DNA of 64,000 bases from Paratinospora sagittata. Taxonomy: Eukaryota; Streptophyta; Magnoliopsida; Ranunculales; Menispermaceae. A program made the translations under genes and the position numbers. Of the stretch, positions 11,001-20,835 are shown piece by piece. The notes beneath the pieces were generated by a model. The model had not been told where the DNA came from and did not search any database. It was given only the letters and a program-made list of their open reading frames with translations. The stretch is taken from assembly GCA_035771175.1 (NCBI GenBank), contig CM069594.1:15533670-15597669 (forward strand), in the 5' to 3' direction. Each line of letters starts with the position of its first letter. The first letter of the stretch is position 1.

Positions 11001-12593
11001 TTAATGTTGACCTTCTTGCCTACTACCATTTCTTCGAGATCTACTGTTATGTACATAATGACTACTAACAGAAGGTTGAGAGTGTGCGCGCTCTGCATTG
11101 GAGTTTTGCAAACGAGTTAATACAAGATTGTGGCTCTCTTGCAGTGCAGCAATATTGGATGCCATTTCATCTAACCGTTCAAGTAGGTTAGTCGGTTGTC
11201 CCATTGGTGGTTGATGGGTTGGTTGTCTCGTAGGTGAAGGGTAGGCCATAGGCATTAGAGGAAAGTATTGGTTGTATGGGTGATTCATAGGTGGAACGTA
11301 GTTGTATTGATTGTGCGGGGATCCCCTAACCGGAACCCCTTGGATAATTTGGTTTGTTTGAGATGAAAAAGTTGGAAACAATGGGCTCATTGGAATGTGT
11401 GGTCCTCCAAGATTTGGTGAGGCCCAGTACTGTTGTTATTGGTTTACAGCAACTTGTGGAACTGGCTGATACTGTACCGCAGAAGTTTGAAATCTTTGGT
11501 ACGAAGTGTTGCCTTGAGTTGGCACGTTCCAAGTTGGTGGATTTGCTTGTGGACCTTGTCTATCATGACTTTGTATTGGCGAATTTAGTGTGGCATATAA
11601 TTCTTCGTCAGTAAGTGGTGGATCAATTGGATCAGTATTCAGGGCTGGGTCTGATGTAGGATTTGGATTTGAATCATTATTTGGGCCATCTCTGATAGGC
11701 ATCTTGCGTCGACATTTGCGAAGGCAACGCCCGTGCTTGTCTCTCATTCTTTCGACAGTTCTTATTGTCGTGCCGAATACCTCTTCGTCAGTTACCCCTC
11801 CACTTGTGCCATAGGTCTTGAAGATAGAGGATGCTGTAACTGGTTCAGTGATCAGCTTTGACGTTCCATCGAAAGTGTCAACGTTGGCCTCGTGAAGTAT
11901 CCTCATAATCAAGACTCCGTAGCCGAGGAATTCCTTCTTTAAAGGGTTTTGAATCACCCTCAACATTTGTTGGATGATGATGTGTGGTAGAGAGACTTTT
12001 ATGTTCTTCTCTATGCAATACAGCACAAGGAGTTGGGCCCTTGACATAGTGCCCCTAGTGCCCCTCTCTGGCAAGATGTTGCCGTATACAATCTTTCCGA
12101 GGCCGACAAGAGATGGCTTAAGATGATTGTTTGGGAGGTTGGTGTATGTTGATTGAGTGTATGGCTCTTTGGCGAGGGAATTGAACAGTTGTGCATTAGA
12201 TTCTGCGATCTCTGCAACTGTCTGGGGGTCATGTGGTTCAATAATCCTCTCCTCAATCGGAATCTCCAAGAGGCGAGCAATAATCTCGATATTGATAGGA
12301 ATTGTCGTTCCCATGATTGTTGTCTCTAAATGAGGGCTGAACTCATCTCCGTGAAGTCCCACGTAAGTCATGGCTTCATAGAAGGATCTGACCAAGTTGT
12401 AAGAGACTTGACCCTCAACGTTGGTTATATTTAACCAATCCAGTGTTGCGAGTTTGTCATGAAGGATTGGACGGAGGCGGAGATCGTTATTGTCGATGCT
12501 CCTCATGGTCACAATCTCTCTTTTGGACAATTCCGTTAGTCTAGTGGGAATTGGTTCCCTGCTAGTAGAAGTTGTTCCCTCCCTTGAGGTCAT
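11001..12593 (-). pseudogene. Extra ORF (ORF1) upstream of gag, broken by one stop codon
   Basis: From the ATG at 12591-12593 the frame is open for 385 codons to TAA at 11436-11438. It then continues in the same frame for about 145 codons to 11001, so the original protein was about 530 residues. The N-terminal two thirds, with blocks such as LSKREIVTMRSID, LDWLNITNVEG, YNLVRSFYEAM and INIEIIARLLEIPIEE, resembles by memory the 'putative plant transposon protein' domain found in ORF1 of some plant Ty3/gypsy elements; no search was run. A basic cluster (RMRDKHGRCLRKCRRK) follows, then a Pro/Gln/Asn-rich stretch and, after the stop, a likely coiled coil (LLERLDEMASNIAALQESH). Function unknown. 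It lies on the same strand as gag, in the leader. CAA to TAA is the simplest origin of the stop. A longer reading from 12632 uses GTG and is unlikely. Confidence 0.7.
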
Positions 12594-12600
12594 TCTTTTG

Positions 12601-12618
12601 CTGAAAGGAAAATAAATT
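12601..12618 (-). promoter_or_regulatory. Candidate 3' splice site before ORF1
   Basis: On the minus strand, ATTTATTTTCCTTTCAG ends 7 nt before the ORF1 ATG. The equivalent site before gag has exactly the same CAG-to-ATG spacing. Prediction from sequence pattern only. Confidence 0.5.
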
Positions 12619-12694
12619 TGTGTGAAAGACACAAAATATATTCCTAATATTTTTTAAGATTTATGCCTTGTCTGCTAGACATTAGTTTCGAGTC

Positions 12695-12910
12695 TTCTGT
12701 TGATGTTTATGCCATCATGAAATTTTCTTCATTAGTGAGTTGATGCATATATGTCGTATTCACATAGAAATGTATTGACATATTTAATCATAACTATATA
12801 GTTTCTGTTGATGTTTATGCCATCATGAAATTTTCTTCATTATTGAGTTGATGCATATATGTCGTATTCACATAGAAATGTATTGGCATATTTAATCATA
12901 ACTATATAGT
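12695..12910. repeat. 108-bp tandem duplication in the leader
   Basis: Two nearly identical 108-bp copies, 12695-12802 and 12803-12910, each starting TTCTGTTGATGTTTATGCC and ending in ...CTATATAGT. I see only a few differences (for example tagtgagttg against tattgagttg). Confidence 0.92.
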
Positions 12911-13006
12911 TTCCATAAAGCAACTATATATATATAAAATCATATATAGGTGTTTTTAATCCAAATCTTAACTATATATAAAAGTCATATATATATAGAG
13001 TGATAA

Positions 13007-13039
<33 letters not shown>

Positions 13040-13402
13040 TTTTATTTTTTATTTATTTTTTTTTTCAAATTTTCATGAGGATTTTGGTTTGGTAATAAAT
13101 TGTTTTTGAAAAAAAATTTCAATTTTTTTTTTTTTTTTTTTTTTATACGTACCTCATATACACTAATGTATATAGATACATATATACAATAATAACTATA
13201 CATATAGTTTCTACTAAATTTTGACTATATGTATATTTAAATCAAACTATATAAAAATCATATAGTTTTCTAGATATATAATTAATACAAATCTCAACTA
13301 TATATATAATTGACGTATGTATATATAGTTCTAGAGATATATATATCTAATAACATTTTTCTTTTCCTAATTTGGTAGACTTGGGCGGGCCGTGGACCGT
13401 AC
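12911..13402. repeat. AT-rich leader with (ATT)n and poly-T tracts
   Basis: The untranslated leader between PBS and the 108-bp repeat. It contains repeated ACTATATATA/TATATAGTT motifs, an ATT microsatellite of about 11 units (13008-13040) and a T22 run (13123-13144). A strong 5' splice-site-like GAG|GTACGTAT on the minus strand has its GT at 13151-13152. No coding potential seen. Confidence 0.8.
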
Positions 13403-13414
13403 GCTCTGATACCA
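13403..13414 (-). promoter_or_regulatory. Primer-binding site for initiator tRNA-Met
   Basis: On the minus strand TGGTATCAGAGC lies 5 nt (TTTAA) inside the end of the 5' LTR. This is the classic complement of the 3' end of plant initiator tRNA-Met used to prime minus-strand DNA synthesis. It fixes which LTR is 5' and the direction of the element. Confidence 0.95.
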
Positions 13415-14467
13415 TTAAATGTCACACCCCGCCCGGACGCGCCTTAAACCGGCGGTACACTCTCGGACGGGGCGCGCATTTGGAACAATCACAATGGTAA
13501 TAACAGAGTGCGCAGCGGAAATACAATATACAGTACAAATCTGATTTCATATAATTCAGAATACTTTTGTACATAAAATGGTCAAGGGAACATACTCCCA
13601 AAATCCCCAGTGATTCATACAAAGGGTACAAAATGTGGGCCCCATAACCTGCACCCAGTCCACCATAATTTCCTGTGAAAGATTTGATAATATTGGAGTG
13701 AGCTTAACGCGCTCAGTGGGTAAATAGTGCATGAGTATAACAATTAATAAAGCATACTTCAATATCAAATATCTTAAATACACATGTAAGCATCATAATC
13801 AATCAATATGTATGTATGCATGACACCGTCACGTATTAATGGTTTGATGAGCGTACATCGCCTGAGTTCACGTACAGGTGTCCTTCCCCGGGCGTAGCCA
13901 GGTTCTCACTGTACGTCCCTCCTCAGGAACGATGCTCTGGATTCACGTACTGATGTCCGTCCCCGGCGTAGCCGAGTTCTCATGTACGTCCCTCTCCAGA
14001 GAAATAATATGAATAGTGAGCAATGCTTCTAACTATTCTATGAGTCATAAACCATATACGTCCCTAGGTGGTGATATGTATGATGCCAATGCATGAACTA
14101 GTTTAGTCTACTAGTCTGGTCTTTTCTTGACATTTATACTGACTTTGTCAACGTCTAGTGATCCTTATCAGGGTCGGTATCACGACGTGCAAAGTTAGGA
14201 CATTCAGGTCATAAACATTATTGACATAATGCAGTGTAAATGAATAGTAGACATAATAATAATTGAATGTAAACTTTAATAAAAGTTATGAAACACGCAA
14301 ACCTATGTTTCGTTCCCCACCTTCGGATCTGGTGCTTTTCTCCGGACAGAACTTTGTTGCACCGCACCGGGAGTCTCAAAGACTAAAAACTTAGAATGCG
14401 TGGAAAGGAGAAGAAAAATCACAAGAGAAGGTGATTTGGTGTGAGGAATGAGAAATGAGGAGGCTTC

Positions 14468-14474
14468 TTATATA
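14468..14474 (-). promoter_or_regulatory. TATA box of the 5' LTR promoter
   Basis: TATATAA on the minus strand, about 10 nt downstream of the last minisatellite unit. The same box follows the minisatellite in the 3' LTR (6625-6631) and in both solo LTRs, which supports it as the core promoter of the family. Confidence 0.75.
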
Positions 14475-14484
14475 GAGATTTTTT

Positions 14485-14811
14485 GCGCCTGAACGTTCTG
14501 GCATGGCGCCTGAACGTTCTGGCATGGCGCCTGAACGTTCTGGCAGGCGCCTGAACGTTCTGGCATGGGGCCTGAACGTTCTGGGATGGCGCCTGAACGT
14601 TCTGGCATGGCGCCTGAACGTTCTGGCAGGCGCCTGAACGTTCTGGCAGGCGCCTGAACGTTCTGGCACGCCTGAACGTTCTGGCATGGCGCCTGAACGT
14701 TCTGGCAGGCGCCTGAACGTTCTGGCATGGCGCCTGAACGTTCTGGCATGGCGCCTGAACGTTCTGGCATGGCGCCTGAACGTTCTGGCATGGCGCCTGA
14801 ACGTTCGGGCG
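14485..14811 (-). repeat. 21-bp minisatellite in the 5' LTR (about 16 units)
   Basis: Same unit as in the other LTRs, about 16 copies, some 19-20 bp long. One unit has CCTGAACGTTCTGGGAT and a GGGGCC variant. The last unit has TTCGGGC in place of TTCTGGC, as at the same end of the 3' LTR array. Confidence 0.95.
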
Positions 14812-14838
14812 TTGCCCAAATAGTAAAAAATTCAAATA

Positions 14839-14879
<41 letters not shown>

Positions 14880-14896
14880 AAATACAGGGTATTACA

Positions 14897-14901
14897 ACTT
14901 A
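14897..14901. repeat. Target-site duplication, right copy (ACTTA)
   Basis: Partner of 5540-5544. The satellite monomer resumes with TGATTAAAATTAAATC directly after it. Confidence 0.95.
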
Positions 14902-17900
14902 TGATTAAAATTAAATCTCTTTTACATCAAGAATGTAATGGTTATGGTGTTGAAACTTGGGGCAGATTTTTGCCCAGTTGCCTATCTAAGGCATGACTTT
15001 TCTATGATTATATTAATTTTATGCTTGAATTAGTAAAAACAATTGATTGATTTGTTTTTGTATTCTATGTTTTGGCATGATAAAATAAATCAATGGAATT
15101 GACTTGGATATTAGGATATATATATTATAGGTTGGATGTTCATTAGGCATATATTTTACAGGTTTTCAAAATCCTTTTTGTTAAAAATACAAAGGAGACT
15201 ATCATTTTTTTTTGTTGAAAGCCTAGAGATTACATGAAGCTGCTCCATTGACTAGAAGAAAGAAAGTGATTGTTCTTCTCTTCCTTATATAATGAATCAT
15301 TGAACTTATGATTAAAATTAAATCACTTTTACATCAAGAATGTAATGGTTATGGTGTTGAAACTTGGGGCAGATTTTTGCCCAGTTGCCAATCAAACACG
15401 TGACTTTTCTATGATTATATTAATTTTATCCTTGAATTAGTAAAAACAATTGATTGATTTGTTTTTGTATTCTATGTTTTGGCATGATAAAATAAATCAA
15501 TGGAATTGATTTGCATATGAGGATATATCTTATATGTTGGATGTCCATTAGGCATACATTTTGCAGGTATTCAAAATCCTTTTTCCTGAAAATACAAAGG
15601 GGACTATCATTTTTTTTTATTTAAAAGCCTAGAGATTACATGAAACTGCTCCATTTACTGGAAGAAAGAAAGTGATTGTTCTTCTCTTCCTTATATAATG
15701 AATCATTGAACTTACCTATGATTAAAATTAAATCACTTTTACATCAAGAATGTTATGGTTATGGTGTTGAAACTTGGGGCAGATTTTTACCCAGTTGCCA
15801 ATCAAAGGCATGACTTTTCTATGATTATTTTAATTTTATCCTTGAATTAGTAAAAACAATTTATTGATTTGTTTTTGTTTTCTATGTTTTGGCATGATAA
15901 AATAAATCAATGGAATTGATTTCGATATGAGGATATATCTTATATGTTGGATGTCCATTAGGCATACATTTTACAGGTTTTCAAAATCTTTTTTGCTGAA
16001 AATACAAAGGATACTATCATTTTTTTTTGTTGAAAGCCTAGAGATTACATGAAACTGCACCATTTACGGGAAGAAAGAAAGTGATTTTTCTTCTCTTCCT
16101 TATATAATGAATCATTGAACTTACTTATGATTAAAATTAAATCACTTTTACATGAAGAATGTAATGGTTATGGTGTTGAAACTTGGGGCAGATTTTTGCC
16201 CAGTTGCCAATCAAAGGCATGACTTTTCTATGATTATATTAATTTTATCCTTGAATTAGTAAAAACAATTGATTGATTTGTTTTTGTATTCTAGGTTTTG
16301 GCATGATAAAATAAATCAATGGAATTGATTTGGATATGAGGATATATCTTATATGTTGGATGTCCATTAGGCATACATTTTACAGGTTTTCAAAATCTTT
16401 TTTGCTGAAAATACAATGGATACTATCATTTTTTTTTGTTGAAAGCCTAGAGATTACATGAAACTGCTCCATTTATGGGAAGAAAGTAAGTGATTCTTCT
16501 TCTCTTCCTTATATAATGAACCATTGAACTTACTTATGATTAAAATTAAATCACTTTTACATTAAGAATGTAATGGTTATGGTGTTGAAACTTGGGGCAG
16601 ATTTTTGCCCAGTTGCCAATCAAAGGCATGACTTTTCTATGATTATATTATTTTTTTGCTTGAATTAGTAAAAATATTTGATTGATTTGTTTTTGAATTC
16701 TATGTTTTGGCATGATAAAAAAAATCAGTGGAATTGATTTGGATATGAGGATATATCTTATAGCTTGGATGTTCATTAGGCATATATTTTACAGGTTTTC
16801 AAAATCCTTTTTGCTGAAAATACAAATGAGACTCTATCATTTTTCTTGGTTGAAAGCCTAGAGATTACATGAAACTGCTCCATTTACCTCAAGAAAGAAA
16901 GTGATTGTTCTTCTCTTCCTTATGTAATGAATCATCGAACTTACTTATGATTAAAATTAAATAACTTTTACATCAAGAATGTAATGGTTATGGTGTTGAA
17001 ACTTGGGGGAGAGTTTTGCCCAGTTGCCAACCAAAGGCATGATTTTTCTATGATTATATTAATTTTATCCTTGAATTAGTAAAAACATTTGATTGATTTC
17101 TTTTTGTATTCTATGTTTTGGCATGATAAAATAAATCAATGGAATTGAATTGGATATGAGGATATATCTTATATGTTGGATTCCATTAGGCAACCATTTT
17201 ACAGGTTTTCAAAATCTTTTTTGCTGAAAATACAAAGGATACTATAATTTTTTTTGTTGAAAGCCTAGAGATTACATGAAACTGCTCCATTTACGGGAAG
17301 AAAGAAAGTGATTCTTCTTCTCTTCCTTATATAATGAATCATTGAACTTACTTATGATTAAAATTAAATCACTTTTACATGAAGAATGTAATGGTTACGG
17401 TGTTGAAACTTGGGGCAGATTTTTGTTCAGTTGCCAATCAAAGGCATGACTTTTATATGATTATATTAATTTTATACTTGAATTAGTAAAAACAATTGAT
17501 TGATTTGTTTTTGTATTCTATGTTTTGGCATGATAAAATAAATCAATGGAATTGACTTGGATATTAGCATATATATATATTATAGGTTGGATGTTCATTA
17601 GGCATATATTTTACAGGTTTTCAAAATCCTTTTTGCTGAATATACAAAGGAGACTATCATTTTTTTTTGTTGAAAGCCTAGAGATTACTTGAAACTGCTT
17701 CATTTACTGGAAGAAAGAAAGTGATTGTTCTTCTCTTCCTTATATAATGAATTATTGAACTTACTTATGATTAAAATTAAATCACTTTTACATCAAGAAT
17801 GTAATGGTTATGGTGTTGAAATTTGGGGTAGATTTTTGCCCAGTTGCCAATCAAAGGCATGACTTTTCTATGATTATATTATTTTTTTGCTTGAATTAGT

Positions 17901-20835
17901 AAAAATATTTGATTGATTTGTTTTTGAATTCTATGTTTTGGCATGATTAAAAAAATCAGTGGAATTGATTTGGATATGAGGATATATCTTATAGCTTGGA
18001 TGTTCATTAGGCATATATTTTACAGGTTTTCAAAATCCTTTTTGCTGAAAATACAAATGAGACTCTATCATTTTTCTTTGTTGAAAGCGTAGAGATTACA
18101 TGAAACTGCTCCATTTACTGAGAGAAAGAAAGTGATTGTTCTTCTCTTCCTTATGTAATGAATCATCGAACTTACTTATGATTAAGATTAAATAACTTTT
18201 ACATCAAGAATGTAATGGTTATGGTGTTGAAACTTGGGGCAGATTTTTGCCTAGATGCCAATCTATGGCATGACTTTTCTATGATTATATTAATTTTATG
18301 CTTGAATTAGTAAAAACAATTGACTGATTTGTTTTTGTATTCTATGTTTTGGCATGATAAAATTAATCAATGGAATTGACTTGGATATTAGGATATATAT
18401 ATTATAGGTTGGATTTTCATTAGGCATATATTTTGCAGGTATTCAAAAACCTTTTTGCTGAATATACAACGGACACTATCATTTTTTTTTGTTGAAAGCC
18501 TAGAGATTACTTGAAACTGCTCCATTTACTGGAAGAAAAAAAGTGATTGTTCGTCTCTTCCTTATATAATGAATCATTGAAGTTACTTATGATAAAAATT
18601 AAATCACTTTTACATCAAGAATGTAATGGTTATGGTGTTGAAACTTGGGGCAGATTTTTGCCCAGTTGCCTATCTAAGGCATGACTTTTCTATGATTATA
18701 TTAATTTTATGCTTGAATTAGTAAAAACAATTGATTGATTTGTTTTTGTATTCTATGTTTTGGCATGATAAAATAAATCAATGGAATTGATTTGGATATG
18801 AGGATATATCTTATCGGTTGATGCCAAATAGGCATGTATTTTACAGATTTTCAAAATTCTTTTTACTGAAAATACAAAGGAGACTATCATTTTTTTTTTG
18901 TTGAAAGCCTAGAGATTACATGAAACTGCTCCATTTACTGGAAGAAAGAAAGTGATTGTTCTTCTCTTCATTATATAATGAATCATTGAACTTACTTATG
19001 ATTAAAATTAAATCTCTTTTACATCAAGAATGTAATGATTATGGTGTTGAAACATGGGGCAGATTTTTGCCCAGTTGCCTATCTAAGGCAAGACTTTTCT
19101 ATGATTATATTAATTTTATGCTTGAATTAGTAAAAACAATTGATTGATTTGTTTTTGTATTCTAGGTTTTGGCATGATAAAATAAATCAATGGAATTGAC
19201 TTGGATATTAGGATATATATATTATAGGTTGGATGTTCATTAGGCATATATTTTACAGGTTTTCAAAATCCTTTTTGGTGAAAATACAAAGGAGACTATC
19301 ATTTTTTTTTTGTTGAAAGCCTAGAGATTACATGAAGCTGCTCCATTGACTAGAAGAAAGAAAGTGATTGTTCTTCTCTTCCTTATATAATGAATCATTG
19401 AACTTACTTATGATTAAAATTAAATCACTTTTACATCAAGAATGTAATGGTTATGGTGTTGAAACTTGGGGCAGATTTTTGCCCAGTTGCCAATCAAAGA
19501 CGTGACTTTTCTTTGATTATATTAATTTTATCCTTGAATTAGTAAAAACAATTGATTGATTTGTTTTTGTATTCTATGTTTTGGCATGATAAAATAAATC
19601 AATGGAATTGATTTGCATATGAGGATATATCTTATATGTTGGATGTCCATTAGGCATACATTTTGCAGGTATTCAAAATCCATTTTCCTGAAAATACAAA
19701 GGGGACTATCATTTTTTCTTTTTTAAAAGCCTGGAGATTACATGAAACTGCTCCATTTACGGGAAGAAAGAAAGTGATTGTTCTTCTCTTCCTTATATAA
19801 TGAATCATTGAACTTACCTATGATTAAAATTAAATCACTTTTACGTCAAGAATGTTATGGTTATGGTGTTGAAACTTGGGGCAGATTTTTACCCTGTTGC
19901 CAATCAAAGGCATGACTTTTCTATGATTATATTAATTTTATCCTTGAATTAGTAAATACAATTTATTGATTTGTTTTTGTTTTCTATGTTTTGGCATGAT
20001 AAAATAAATCAATGGAATTGATTTCGATATGAGGATATATCTTATATGTTGGATGTCCATTAGGCATACATTTTACAGGTTTTCAAAATCTTTTTTTGCT
20101 GAAAATACAAAGGATACTATCATTTTTTTTTGTTGAAAGCCTAGAGATTACATGAAACTGCACCATTTACGGGAAGAAAGAAAGTGATTTTTCTTCTCTT
20201 CCTTATATAATGAATCATTGAACTTACTTATGATTAAAATTAAATCACTTTTACATGAAGAATGTAATGGTTATGGTGTTGAAACTTGGGGCAGATTTTT
20301 GCCCAGTTGCCAATCAAAGGCATGACTTTTCTATGATTATATTAATTTTATCCTTGAATTAGTAAAAACAATTGATTGACTTGTTTTTGTATTCTAGGTT
20401 TTGGCATGATAAAATAAATCAATGGAATTGATTTGGATATGAGGATATATCTTATATGTTGGATGTCCATTAGGCATACATTTTACAGGTTTTCAAAATC
20501 TTTTTTGCTGAAAATACAATGGATACTATCATTTTTTGTTGTTGAAAGCCTAGAGATTACATGAAACTGCTCCATTTATGGGAAGAAAGTAAGTGATTCT
20601 TCTTCTCTTCCTTATATAATGAATCATTGAACTTACTTATGATTAAATTTAAATCACTTTTACATTAAGAATGTAATGGTTATGGTGTTGAAACTTGGGG
20701 CAGATTTTTGCCCAGTTGCCAATCAAAGGCATGACTTTTCTATGATTATATTATTTTTTTGCTTGAATTAGTAAAAATATTTGATTGATTTGTTTTTGAA
20801 TTCTATGTTTTGGCATGATAAAATAAATCAATGGA

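Larger units (their letters stand above)
5545..14896 (-). mobile_element. Ty3/gypsy LTR retrotransposon, Tekay/Del-like chromovirus, defective
   Basis: A 9352-bp element bounded by TG...CA LTRs and a 5-bp target duplication. On the minus strand the order is 5' LTR (13420-14896), PBS, leader, ORF1, gag, protease, partial RT, partial integrase, PPT and 3' LTR (5545-6970). The order of protease and RT before integrase defines Ty3/gypsy. The integrase tail, with an FHVSMLRKY motif followed by a chromodomain-like block ending EEATWELE...KYPELF, matches what is known of Tekay/Del chromoviruses; this lineage call is from recall, not a search. The C-terminal half of RT, RNase H and the N-terminal half of integrase are missing, so the copy cannot move by itself. 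It splits a satellite monomer. Confidence 0.95.
13420..14896 (-). repeat. 5' LTR of the retrotransposon
   Basis: 1477 bp, TG...CA bounded. It is longer than the 3' LTR mainly because of a longer minisatellite (about 16 units) and a T37 run at 14842-14878 near the outer end. It lacks the second ~46-bp unit that the 3' LTR has. The diverged 75-bp repeat starts at 13869 and 13944. In element direction the order is poly-A, minisatellite, TATA box, transcribed part. Confidence 0.95.

Noticed and set aside
14391..14835. Long frames with MPERSGA / CQNVQA / ARTFRR heptads in the LTRs
   Set aside because: A 21-bp tandem repeat is open in several frames at once. Position upstream of the TATA box marks it as promoter-region minisatellite.
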